Assembly (NCBI RefSeq): GCF_001625305.1
Contig: NW_017803413.1
Span: forward strand, 195,464 to 259,463
Direction: 5' to 3'
Length of the DNA stretch: 64,000 bases
DNA from: Branchiostoma belcheri
Lineage: Eukaryota > Chordata > Leptocardii > Amphioxiformes > Branchiostomatidae
Part shown: one piece after another, positions 23,962-36,436 of the stretch
How positions within the stretch are numbered: position 1 is the first letter of the stretch
Layout: every line of letters begins with the position of its first letter
Made by a program: the position numbers and the translations under genes
The notes under the pieces: generated by a model
The model's database searches: none
Seen by the model: the letters and a program-made list of their open reading frames with translations, nothing else
Told to the model about the DNA's origin: nothing

Positions 23962-24308
23962 GGCCACACCAATTTAATTTCTTGGTTAACGGATTTTTCT
24001 AGAAAAATAATGGAGCGGGTGGGCGAAAAAAAAAAAAAACAGGCCTAGGCATCCTATTATGGCCCAAAATGGTACGATGGGAGCCATGAACTCAACAGAC
24101 CAGCCTGGTTCAAAACTTAAACAATGAATTTTGAACTTTTAATGATAGCACTGCATTAAAAGATGGAATAACTGTAACAACTAGGAAGAAAAGGACTGTT
24201 TTCAACTGTTCAAGGCAAACATGAGCATTTTGCAGTTGATTTTTTTTTGCAAATCAGAAAAAAATGAAGAGGTGAATCCGTTAACCAAGAAATTAAATTG
24301 GTGTGGCC
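23962..24308. mobile_element. PIF/Harbinger-type MITE
   Basis: A 347 bp element with perfect inverted arms of about 34 bp, beginning GGCCACACCAATTTAATTTC on the left and ending in the mirror GGTGTGGCC on the right. It is flanked on both sides by TAA (23959-23961 and 24309-24311). A 3 bp TWA target duplication with GGCC-type ends is diagnostic of Harbinger elements. The interior is AT-rich and non-coding. Confidence 0.82.
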
Positions 24309-24311
24309 TAA

Positions 24312-25893
24312 GAAACAATAGAAACGAGCACCAGTACACTTACCTGAATCATCTGCACTCGTCAGTGGGGACCCCTAGCGATCAAAACTATATATATATA
24401 TGTTTGCCCCTGCTGAGGCATGTTTTCCTGGAATGATACTTTTAGCCTCATGGCAGTGCCTTTTTTGGACCATGCCAAGGATTGGCACTACACAAAACAT
24501 TACCACAAAAGACTCCGTTTTCCATATTTACTCATTTTGCAGCTTGCAGAAATGGACAGAAATTGATGCACGCACAAATGGCATCCACACAATGTTTCAG
24601 TGTGGCCTAAGTTAGCAAATAAATACATATGTATCATTCATCAAAAAGGTTGATGATGCATAGATGGCTTTATTCATTGTCTTCATTTATCTGACATGTC
24701 TTTTCACATAATTGTTCAATGTGAAAGTTTGGTCTTGTTTCTCTACAGCAACACTGGCAGCTTTTGAATCTACATGTACAAGGTTCAGGTTTGATCCCAG
24801 CCTTAGTTTAGCTCTAGTTCTCATAACACCTAAGATATTTCCAATGGTATAATGTTTAATTATGTTTTGTACTGTTCCCATTATTCTGGTTACATGTATT
24901 GTTCTTGTTTTTTTTCTACTATAGCAGCTTGTCATGATGGCAGCTTGTGACCAAAGCCCTCAATCCTAAGTCAACAACATTGCAATCACTGCCCTGATGA
25001 AGATGACAGAGGGTCATTGAAACACTGGCTCTTGTGAAACATGTGGTTGTGATGAATAAAGAACTTTGCTGTAATCATTCACCAACCTGATGAAATTATT
25101 CACGGAAGGAATATTGCTTGAAAATAGAAGCCGTATTTTACATATGGCTGAGCCTCTTCAACTTTAGGTATATGAATCTAAGAGTACAATTCCATGTAAG
25201 ATTCTGAACATAAGCTCATCTAAGTTAGTCAAAAACAGCAGCAACTCTTTCACATTTCAACCTATGTAATATAAAGTGTTAATTTCCCATAAAAAATATA
25301 CAACATTTTCCCTGTACAATGAAAAATAACAATACGGTATAGTGGTTTACATTTTTCCACTTTCATTTGTCAGCTCCCTGTTAGCACATGGCAACAATAC
25401 TGATCAAGATAAAAATCTTCTTAATACAAAAAAGGTTCATAATGTGATGAGACTACTAACAATGTAAAATACATGTCAATAATACTGATTAAGATGAACA
25501 TTTTCTGGTTTGAGAAGTACCATTCCACACACAAAGGTTCATAAAGTGAGACCACCAAACACTGTAAAATACAACTAAATGTCCATGAACAATCAACATT
25601 TGGGAACCTTAGAAGGTAATTCTTATCCATGTAATGTTATATTCTAACTGCTGTTGCTATACTATCTGTAACCATAACTGTCATACAATTTGATTCCAAC
25701 AAGCTCTCAATTAAACTTCTAAGTTCTAATGCCTAGAGACTGAGCAAAAAAACAGGATCAGCAACATGGCTCAGCAATGAAAGTTTCTTACTTTAAGTCG
25801 TTTGTCAATACCCGTATGAACATCAACTATCCCCTACATTGCATGCTCCTCTTTTGTTCACCACAAAGGGAAATATCCAAAGACTTTGGATGG
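24312..25893. other. Intergenic DNA and ASPG 3' flank
   Basis: AT-rich. It includes a second isolated GTGTGGCCTAAG near 24600 that may be the remnant end of a related MITE. The stretch next to 25893 is the likely ASPG 3' UTR (minus strand). No further gene is visible. Confidence 0.45.
24985..25075 (+). mobile_element. Possible Penelope-like element 3' tail
   Basis: The segment CCCTGATGAAGATGACAGAG, then GTCATTGAAACACTGGCTC and GATGAATAAAGAAC, resembles the conserved 3' tail of Penelope-like retroelements (CTGATGAAG...GAAACGTCGG...AATAAA). No coding part is present. Confidence 0.35.
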
Positions 25894-27729
25894 CTAGTCA
25901 CCTGACCCAGTGTTCTTTTTGCCAAAAAACTTGCCTGCAAGTGAGAATCTCCTTTTCCCAGGAGACTCTGGTGGTTGTTCCTTTGCAGGGGCTGGTTCAG
26001 CACAGAAGGCTTCTGTCCCTAGCAGAGGGATCAGCTCCATGTGGTCTCTGATACGGGCTTCAATCACAGCTGTTGTACCATGGGGATCCTGGAGCTAAGG
26101 ATTCAACAACACTCGCATGTGTTACTCTGCATATGGAAAATTTCACACTTCATGGAGCCATCATAACTTTATGGAAAAGTGGCAAGACACTGGCAATTTT
26201 CAAGGAAGGTGTAAGTTTTTGTAAATACAAGTGAGGAACACTTACTGTAGGGATTGCTCCATGGTCCATGAGATACTTCACAGCCTCCACATGTCCCTCA
26301 GCTACAGCCTGAGCATGAGGAAGATATGGATAAACAGTGGTTGTCTTCTGAGTCAGTAAAGGTAATCAAGATACTGAAGGCACAAATGGTGAGCATGGGG
26401 AGAAGGCAGATTGGTACCTGAGACATGTAGGGAGCACAGAAGATCTAACAACATTACCACAGCCAGGCTACAGTATCTAGATCACTTACCACATGTAAAG
26501 CTGTCCTGCTGCTGTAGTCTGGCTGGTTGGGGTCTGCCCCAGCCAGAATCCAGGCCCGCAGACCATCAATGTCATTGTGAGCAGCAGCACTAGTCAACAA
26601 GAGTCAAGGACAGATACATGTATGTTAAGTTCTAAGTGTTCACATCACAGGGGACTAAGGGATCGTTCTGGCTGCTTGTTTTTGGCCAAATGTTCCATCA
26701 TTCTTTGTGTATCTGAACAAAGCTCTTCAAATTGTCAAAATCAATATCATAATTATCAAAGGTCAAAAACACTAGAACAGCATCTGCAAAACATGCCTGG
26801 CCTTACCTGCAGAGTTCAATGCCTATGCGGATGGGTGTGATGTGGTTTGACAGGTTTGCTCCAGTCTGCACGAGAAGTTTGATCACTGACAAGTTCCTAA
26901 TGTTCAATGTAACAATGGATGGTCAACACATCACTGTTCACAAGGTTTGGAGAAGGGTACCTACATGCTAGAGGCTCTCAATGTTTACTTTGTACACTAA
27001 AATTACCAAGTCTGCCATCAGTACATGAACAACATCATCCAATACCGGACAACAGGTACAGAAACATTACAAGCAAAGCTTATTGAAAGGACAATATGTA
27101 ATACAGAACACCTTGAAAACAGTCCCTGAGACTTCCTGAGCTGTACCTGAACTTGATAGCATCTCTGAGACACGTGTGTCCTGCAGCATCTCGCAGGTAC
27201 ACAGATGCACCGTTCTTCAGCAGGTACTCCACAGTGTTCGCATGGCCCTGACTACAGGCAATGTGTAGGGGTGTCCTGCCATCATAGTCTTTAGAGTCAA
27301 CATTCCCTCCCTGCAAAAGTACATGAATGGCAGACATGAGGGAAGACATGAGAAGTTGAGTTTTATGAGAAGGTAATAAAAGGTATTGTAAGTAAGAGGT
27401 ATAAAAGATACTGTAAGTAACGCATCTAAACAGTCAATCATCTTAGTGAGAAAGAAATTGAAATATGGGAGAGGAAACAATGTGCTTCATTGACTTTGTG
27501 AAATTAACATTATATCATATTTTCAAAGCTGATCCAGACTGTTGTTTGCAAATTATTGAGGAAATGGATACACAGCACAAAGGAAAGAAAATGTTGATTC
27601 TCTGTGAATTCTTGGAGCTTCTGTCATCTGTACCTGCTGTATCAGGACCTGAAGGGTGCTGTTGTCACCATTCTTTGCTGCTGCACACATTAATGCAGGG
27701 AACAGCGCATCTCGCACAGCATGCATCTC
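25894..27729 (-). CDS. ASPG: ASPG exons 11-16: ankyrin repeats and tail
   Basis: Residues 443-679. An ankyrin consensus is clear in [14 protein letters not shown] with [13 protein letters not shown] (exon 12), followed by [10 protein letters not shown] (exon 13), [15 protein letters not shown] with TALHV (exon 14) and [14 protein letters not shown] (exon 15). This domain order matches vertebrate ASPG. Confidence 0.9.
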
Positions 27730-30700
27730 CTACAGAGGGCAGACATACAATTGGAGTCAGTTTAGTCACCTTCATAAGACATACATGGTGCAACATACTG
27801 GTATTCAAAATCCAAGACAAATTGTAAGGACTTAGTTACAAAAAGTAACATTACAAAAGGTAACATCTTCTTCAGAGTATCATCTACCAAAGACAATTGT
27901 AGGACAGGTATGCTCCCGTCAGTCATCATTTCACAGTTTTCACAGTGCATTTCTGTTAAACAAAAAGACAGAGAGTCTGTTTACCTCTGCAGAGCCCAGC
28001 TGCAGCACTCTGGCCAGGTGACGTAGGAACCTGTTATTGCTGAGGGAGATTGACTCCTGCCCCAATCCCACCATGGTCAGCTCACCTCGGAGGTTTTCCG
28101 ACAGGAGCTGGGGAGTAAACAAACACACATGGGAATGAACAGATGCAAGGTTTACAATGTGTAATCTGTTATAGCAGGATATTGGAAATTCATGTACTGC
28201 TATCACTAAAAAAACTGGAAGCATACTATCTACTTCAAGATGGTTTATTTACCTTACTTATGAATGTTGTATCATGAGTTTGTAACTGACTTTTGATCAA
28301 GATTTTGTCTGCCATAACAGCAAGAGAAGTAGATGAGTTACCTCTCTCCTGTCCTTAAGGGTGACATCTTTCTTGGCCAGGACATAGCTGAGTTTGGCCA
28401 AGGCTGCCTCAACTGTCATGTCAGCTCCCGGGATCACCCCTGCATCCAGCAGTACCTACAGCAACGTGTGAATGTCATTAACACATTATCATAATCAATG
28501 AATACTTGGATACTTTATCATGTCCATTAGTTGACATTACACCAGTAATTTTGTAACCAGCTAGTCTTCCTTGACATTAAAACACACAGACATGAGACAT
28601 ACAAATGAATCTGAAAAAGGGTGAAGTAGAAAATTGAAGCGGAATTATTTCTTAATCTCACCTTTCCAGTAGCATAGTAACAATCTACACCCCCTTTAGG
28701 GCACTGTGTGCAGTTGACAATGAGTATGCCCCTGTCGGACGCCTCTTTGAACGCGTTCAACAAGTCATGTCTGCTGTCTGGAGCGTTCCCTGTCCCGTAG
28801 GTCTGTAACACCACTCCGTCCATGGGAGGGCTCAGGAAATGTTCTACCTACAGGTACAAGGTACATTACAGTCACTGGTGCATAATTCACAGTTATATAC
28901 AGAAAATTCAAGTGCAAAATCTTCAGCTGTAACCTTCTGCATGTATGGCCCACTGTACAGGAGCAAACTGACTTACTGTTTGAAGGCTCATGCCGGGGAA
29001 CAGTCGTAGAAGGCCTATGTTTGGATTCATGTCCGTCTGTACCCTGAACTTCTCCATTGTGTTACAGCGGAACACGGCGTCCCACTCAACTGTGGGAGAC
29101 AGTGGAGAGGATGAGCAATGGTCGAGCACACATGTACTACATCAGAGGGAGAGAAGTGCACACTCAGACACAAACAGTGCTATGAAAGAGAACAGAACCA
29201 GCAATGTGCTGTGCTGCCCTACATGATTCATGTCTGTGCTCCCTCCTGGATGATCATGAGTATGGAATGTTTGTGTACTTCACATCAAGGGTGCCACACA
29301 GCACGATATTTTAAAGCTAAATGGGTCTACATTTGGTATAGCTTAAAGGTTCTTATATGTATGTCAGAAGTTAGTGTCATGTTGAAAGCATCATTTATGT
29401 CTGAACCTGGTTAGAGACTAGCAAATAGGCCAAAGACTTCAAAGACCATCCTGCCCAATATACTGCTGGAACTACTGTGTAGTTCTGCAAAATTTTTAGA
29501 TCACAAGAATTCAGATGAGTAAAATAAAGAATTGAATTGAGTATTCAATACTCCTAATGAAAGATTAAGGTACACCTGTTCCTTCTACTGTAGAAGAAAG
29601 GGGGGAAAGTTCAACTACCTGTAAGTCTATATTTCATGATGGATTAGGATGATGTTGTTAAGGTTATTTATCTACATAGACCTTTGTCTTTCCTAACTTG
29701 GTATCTAGTTTTGCCAGCAAAATATCCTATAATCAAGGGAAAGATGTTAAAAAAGCAGCACTCCCACACTGTACAGCAAGCCAAAACTCAGAGCAGAAAT
29801 ACAGAAAATCTTCTGTACTTCTGTTTTGAGACCAAACCAGTAATTTTTCGAAGATAGGGTTGTGCATGCCCACCTTTACCTGAAAAAAGGATTAAAATCA
29901 TCATTGTTGCTTCTCCATGTAACACCATGTAATTCTAGATCTGTCTACCTCCTGTGAAATACTAGTAGCTAGGCTCTTTTTCTGTCATTGAAATTCAGTG
30001 ATCTAGTGAATTCAATTTGAAATCATGAGACTTGACCATATTGGAAATACTTGAATTTGCTTAAAATGGTCTGCTTTTGCTATTGATATCTGAGACATCT
30101 TTTGAATAATAAAAAGGTACTGGTAGTTTCATTCTTGACATCTTCTGCATAATTTTTGTCAAAGCAATCTTGCCTCTTTTTTTCTAATTTTGGACAAAAT
30201 ATCCTTATCATTTCAATAACATAGTTGAGACAAAATACAAATGTAATACTCATACAACGTACTTCATCACATTAATAAAGGTTAGATCTTTGTTCATTCA
30301 TAACTTGCAACAACTGAAGAAGGATTGTGGCTATCATGTGAAACATTTTGAAGTACCGGTATGTTCCAATTTTCATCTTGCAGCAAATTATCAGTGAACA
30401 AAAATCTTCATCATTACGATGCAGACAGCCAGTGAGAAAAAGCAATAGAGGTGGAAAAGAGAGTGCTCCTTCTACCCAGTGATGATATAAAAGACTGACC
30501 TTTCAATCAACGGTTAATTTTTAATGAGCACCACAAAGCTTAAATGGACAAGCAGATGAAGCAGACTAACATTCATGCATTTACACACAGAGAGTCAACA
30601 GGGTTGACCCAGGATGACCAGAGAGGGGGATGCAACAGCAGCAGCAGCTACACACCAGCTAGGATATCTGTGTAGGATAGTTACCATTGGGCCAGCCAGT

Positions 30701-33454
30701 CAAAATGTCCCCAACTTGTTTGTACAGCACGTGACATTGTGTGAAACAAAATCAAGTCACAACAAATTAAGTTACAGGAATGCAATAATGAACTGCAAAA
30801 GTTACCTCTAGAAATGCAAAATGTTTGTGAAAATCTTACAACAAAATGAATTAAGAGCACACATTGAACGAAATGACCATTTCATATATTATAATCCTTA
30901 TTACCATGTATTTCCACCTCCATGCTGACCAGTGGAGGCAGGTTGGGGGAGTCGAAGGCCTGGAAGCTCTGGTTGGCCACCTTTGTTACTCTGTTGCCAC
31001 GGTACAGCTTATTGTTGAAGTAAAGAGTTACCTGGCAGGGTGACAGGGGAGCGTTTATGGCTGTTTACTTGCAAGGAAGCATTACTCTGTCACTATAAAG
31101 GATGAAAGGTGCTATTTGCATACTGCCTTGACATTGAACCACACAGGAACATGTGCAAGCACTACATTACTAATAAAATGATCCAAAATATGATAAAGCT
31201 GTCAACCATATGTTCGTTTCAGTACCTCGGGAATGACAAAGTGACCAGCTATCAGCAGAGCTCCCAGTAGGTTGTCACGCCCATCATTTCTCATCTCATA
31301 GATAGGAACCTGCAAGAAAATTACAGTCAAAACCAGTCACATCTGTGGTTTCTGGGATGGAGAATCCACAAGGAAAGAACAACTTTCATTCCTAACAGAA
31401 CCAGTGAAGAAGTCCACCCAAACTAACATTACCTGTGAACCAGTTAGGATGACCGGTTTTCCCAGATGTTCAAACATGAAGGACAATGCAGAAGCAGTGT
31501 AGGCCATGGTGTCAGTACCATGCAGGATGACAAACCCATCAAAGTACTGGTAATGTTTCTGTAAAAATAAATAGACAAATAAAATCTGATGCTTTATCAA
31601 CCTACACAACAGCAACAGGAAATCTGAAGCCAGCACACTGCACTGGTCTAGTTATCTATGTATTTATCTAATATTGTTTGACTTTTTATCACATTTCCTG
31701 GCTCTTACGTGTATATCAGCAGCAATCTGCCCCCAGTCGTCCATGTTCATGTTGCAGGAGTCCAGGATGGGGTCGTACTCCAGGATCCAGTACAGGACAT
31801 GCTTGCCATACTTGGACAACCTGTTTGGAGGGAGGGGGGGGGCGGGGTACAGGATGTTAAGTCTCTATACTATTGTGTAAGTTGAATTTTCTTTTAGGTG
31901 GGACATTACGTCTTCCATGGTTTACAGAAGAGAAGTCAAACCCTTCAGACATAGTTTTAGACATAGTTATAGTTCTAGACAGCTATACCTTTATCATGTA
32001 GACTTTTATATAATAGTTATTTTATACTCTATTTCGTTGTTCTTTTATGTTTTGTAATTTACAATTAGCCTCCGGGCATGAATTTGCAAAAAACTTTTCA
32101 ATAAATTAATTTATACATAGTTCAAGTAGTAAATACATAGTTGACTATGTCTTGTTTGAGTTGCTAATAACAGTAATTACCACCCACCTCCACTACCCAC
32201 AAACAGCCCACACACAGCTGTAAAGACAAGTAAGTGTTAGAGACCAAACCCCCATGCACACCCTTTGGGGCCCAGAAAGGGTAGCACTGCAAGGTAGCCC
32301 AGTATGGGGCCCCAGCCCACCTTCTCCGGATACCCAATACCTGCAAGGCCGTCTGATTCATTTCCACAGCTGCAGACAAACGTGTATTGGTAATGTGTAC
32401 TTACGGTAACACCAAAGGAGCCTTTTCCTGAAAGAAGTCCGGAGCGTTTTCAAACTGGAAGTTCTCCTGTTCCAGCTGTTCAGCATAGGCCTTTTCATGC
32501 AGCATCGGCATCTCCATCAGGGTTTTCTCCAGGTAGTTCTTCTCTGGGACGTACACTGATACAGTATATGGACAAGCAGTAAACTAATTAAGGATGGATG
32601 ACACTTTCACTCTGTTAAACACGGTGCCCTCTGATGTGTTTATGGCATACGTAGTTAGACAATATTTCATGCCGTCAGTGGAGGGGATGAAGGACAGACC
32701 AATGATGATACTGTACAGTAAAGTGTATAGTATAACGTTACACATCTAAATGACTGAGCCACACTCAACCAAACCATACTCTGCTGGTGTGTTACGCCGA
32801 AAGGCGGTTATACCGGCTATACAGATACAGATACAGATACTCTGGTGCCGACTCGGCCCAATGTTTTTATCATTATGTCATGCAGTAGCGAAGAGGCTGC
32901 CACATACAAGTATGTAATACTAGTACTAGTAGTAGTCTTCCGATCAGTTATATGATTCCTATGATCACATCTACATTCTGCAGACGTGTCGCCGACATGT
33001 TCACTCTGCATTTAAAGTGAATTATACAGAAGACACACAGAGTTGTCTGTAGCCATATGGCTAGCCTACAGACAACTCAACACTGGAGAACGATTGTACA
33101 CGACATAATGGTTTGCCTGCCCTCAATTTAAGCGTTCTTCACGAGGTTATAACGACACTTAATGTTTACCATTCATGCTCGAAGACGTGGCAAATAGTTC
33201 AAATATTGATTTTGGTATAACGTTACTGCGAACAACCTGGTACAGGGCAAGGTCGAGTCTTTACCTCCATCGCGTGCCTTCATTCCGATTGTTCCTCCGG
33301 TAAAGACCACCAGAACTTTCGCCTCCGAAATCTGTTTGTATTCGCTGGCCTTCCTCTCGAGGCTGATCTCCCTCTGGAGACTTGTGACGGACGGGGATCC
33401 ATTGTAAAGTCCGTCCGCTTTCCTCTCTGCCTCGTCAGGGGCAGTTGCCGCCAT
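25894..33454 (-). CDS. ASPG: L-asparaginase / ankyrin-repeat lysophospholipase
   Basis: Sixteen exons read high to low: 33265-33454, 32405-32555, 31709-31820, 31433-31558, 31226-31309, 30905-31031, 28977-29089, 28662-28847, 28342-28455, 27985-28107, 27634-27729, 27147-27310, 26807-26896, 26490-26589, 26246-26308, 25894-26094. All have GT-AG borders and consistent phases, giving 679 aa (human ASPG has 573). The enzyme hydrolyses L-asparagine to aspartate and ammonia; mammalian orthologues are also called 60-kDa lysophospholipase. The chosen start (MAATAPDEA) lies in a good context (AAAATGG). An upstream in-frame ATG at 33496 is less likely. The first 45 residues are an extension beyond the enzyme core. 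The last exon adds a Pro-rich then basic tail ([13 protein letters not shown]). Confidence 0.93.
27985..33454 (-). CDS. ASPG: ASPG exons 1-10: type I asparaginase domain
   Basis: Residues 1-442. The first catalytic motif FTGGTIGM lies at about 51-58 (nucleophile Thr55). The second, HGTDTMAY, lies at about 164-171 and supplies the Thr-Asp pair. [20 protein letters not shown] and [11 protein letters not shown] further match the human protein (VILTGAQVPI, DGREN, VNCTHC). All catalytic positions I can check are present, so the enzyme is predicted active. Confidence 0.9.
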
Positions 33455-33780
33455 TTTCCCCCGGCTAGATACTGGCCAATCAGAGTGCAAAAACAAGGAG
33501 ACGCCTACTTGATTGCGTCACATAAAAATATTGACCACTTTCCCGCCTTTTGTTCACCTCGAACGTAGCGGCCAGGTACCTGTTGAAACGTGCGCATACG
33601 GACAGAGAACGTCGAGTATACTTGTGTGTCATTGCTAATCTAACACAGTAAAGAAAGTCTAATATTTCTCTGATGTATAGGAGTGTTGTAATGTCATCTG
33701 ACAACCGTAGACAACTTCGCCCGTGGAACAGTACTGAAGCACCCCCTAGTGAAGACCGGCGGTATCTCAGCCAATGTAAC
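33455..33780 (-). promoter_or_regulatory. Candidate ASPG promoter
   Basis: Relatively CpG-rich sequence directly upstream of the ASPG start. It has a CCAAT box in reverse orientation (33476-33480) and a second CCAAT at about 33772 within 320 bp. No TATA box is evident. The Kozak-like ATG context supports translation starting at 33454. Confidence 0.35.
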
Positions 33781-36436
33781 GTTACTAGTAATCGACCGTT
33801 GCAACATTAACACTACCGTAGACTACAGTACTGGAAGGGAAATCAGGTCCAGTAGCCAATGGCAATGGGATTTTGAACAGTAACGATACTTTGTATAAGG
33901 GGTAGCCTTTTAACGTTACCAGGCTTTGGGAAGCGGCTGGAAAGAGGCTAAATACTAGTAGACAGATATCAAACAGGCCAAGGGAGTTGGTCCACTATAT
34001 AAGAAAGTATAAAAAGAAAGTTTTAAAGTATCAATTAAAATGTAATTCACCAGCATTTGCTGAAATATGTTTGACTAATAGATGTTGCTTTCCATGGTAC
34101 AAACCTTTAAAATCATTGCTGCTAAATTCCGCTATGTGTTGCTGTTGCTGAGGTGAAAAACCCATGCCAGCAGGGCGTTACATGTATACCTATAACTAGT
34201 ATAAGATTGTTTATTTACAGGTGTGTCAAGTGTACATGTACCTTTACAAATGATACAGTTGGGACCTTTTAACATAGTTAAAGGTTACATAGTTACAAAT
34301 TTGTGAAAGAAAGAAAGAAATCATGACAAAGACCACATCTGTGCCTTATCATGTATATTCAGCCAGACATATAAACATAGAGGCTACACATGGTAACATA
34401 ACAGTATATTACATTCAGGGCTGACCAAAATTTTTAAAACATCTCATGATTGTAGCAGTAGTGTTGACTTTAATAGATGTACAATTCTCAGCCCTACAGC
34501 AAACATGGATCATTTCATCATTACCCCTGTGACAATCATGTCATCAGTAGAAATCTAAGAAGTGTTAACTGCAGTCATGTTATATTTCACCTTAATGACA
34601 CAGACTGGAAGCATGGACACAGACTCCAAGGGCCATGCACCCATCCCTCTCCAAGCACAACACTAAGTTAAAATCAAATTTTTCATTGCATGCACCAAGA
34701 ACACTTAGGATAGGTTCTGACCACAACCTCCCTTGTGATCTTTTTTTGAATCTCTCTTATGTGATAGGTTTTACAAAGTGCTGGGATCCCTAACCAGAAC
34801 CTACATCAAATGTGTGTTTACTTGCAGATATTAACCACTGACTTACGAAGCTCAACACCAAAAAGACGACATGACTACTGTGGTGAGACAACCCAGAAGC
34901 TGTAGGAATCAGAGTGCACACTTTTTGTTACCCTTCTACCACTATAGGGGATCTCTGCACTGCAGTATAACAGACCATTCTGTGATGCCACGTTGGAGAC
35001 AAAAGCTCATTAAAGGATGTTAATTTGGAAGAATTAAGGTTTTGGCTCTATCCTGAGTATGAATTGCAACATCACTGAAATTGAAGGTTTGGTTGATCAT
35101 TATTAATCTTCATCAGAACTTATCCTAACACAGGTGAACAGTGACTGACATGTTACAATGACTGTTTGTGCTTATGGATCGTTCCTACCATTTTCTCCTT
35201 CCAAAACAGATCTTTTAAATCTGTCCATGCATCATAATGATTTCCCAACTCCATGCAGGCCAAATCTCAAAAAAAGAATGCTTACAGTAGTTAAACATGT
35301 AGTTAGGAGTGACAGAACCTTAACTGTTGTACAGCCATGACATGTCTGTGGTAGTGTAGGACCCAGCCACCACAGAACTATGGTCAGGTCACCATCCAAG
35401 TTATCCAATACTGTACATGTATAAATCTCTTTCACAAGCCAATTCAAATCTTAAGCACATATCAAAATTCATTTATGACACCTAATACTGCTCTTTGTAC
35501 ATCTGTTGTTTTCTCATCTTTACTAGAAATTGCAACTTTATATTATGCACTTCTGGCGGCCCTTATGCATTACTACAAAACCTGCTTGTTTGTCATGTTT
35601 TCTGCCCTTTACTTATATGTAATACCTTGTGCTACTGGCTTTTAAAATGCTGTTGGTACATTATATACAACATCTTGATTGTATGATTCAGAAGGCTCCA
35701 AATGAGGCCTTGAGTTAATTCTACCTGATTGAAGGCTCTCTGACACCCTTGTTTTACTTTGTAACTCTGACAGATGGAAAATATGCAATGCTATTCTTCA
35801 CTTGGCGTATACAAAATTTGTCAGATTTTCTTCTTTGATGATATGACTCTAGGCCGCATGAAAACAACTACCGCTACTGATGATAAAGATACAGATAATC
35901 AAATAATTACAGTTTGTGAAGGAAGTGCCATTCAAAAAGGGCATCCTATAGTATTTTTACACCTTATATAACAAAGAGATTTTTTTTACTGTACTTGACC
36001 ACAATAGTAAAAGTACACTTTGTTCAGTGGTAGTTGCTACCAAAGAGGGAGTTGATTGAATACAATACACATATAGATACCCTTGGGTACAAAAGAGTTT
36101 TCAAAAATACATATTATTTCACAGTCTATGGTACAAGTTTCGAACAAACATCAAGCTTCCCAAAGATCAAGCAACTTGGTATCCCCATTTGTGTTTTACA
36201 ATGATTGTGCTTGGATTTTAAAATTAATTGTTGGTTTGAATCAAACTTTAGAGATCTTCAAATATTCAAAATAGACATTTTCTTTATCTTGTAAGTGTAA
36301 AACTGTAGCTTACTTCAAGGCACAATGGCCTGTCCTTAAATATATTTTGTATCTTATCATTGTTTTTTTTTGAAGGCACAACCTTTTCCAACACAGGGGC
36401 ATTTAGAAGCTTTTCTTCAAGGCAGCACAGCACAGG
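33781..36436. other. Intergenic DNA and RhoGEF 3' UTR
   Basis: The RhoGEF 3' UTR (minus strand) occupies the stretch below 36437, but I could not fix its length. The remainder is AT-rich and contains no supported gene or recognisable transposon. Confidence 0.45.

Noticed and set aside
30300..30360. Second possible Penelope-like tail (CTGAAGAAGG...GTGAAACATTTTG)
   Set aside because: Similarity is too weak and no AATAAA-type end follows in the right place.
33040..33078. 13 bp inverted repeat (GAGTTGTCTGTAG / CTACAGACAACTC) in ASPG intron 1
   Set aside because: Perfect but short, with no target duplication or second copy seen; insufficient to call an element or structured RNA.
33455..33496. 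Upstream ATG at 33496 as ASPG start
   Set aside because: In frame but with a poorer context and non-family residues; the ATG at 33454 has AAAATGG context. It cannot be fully excluded.
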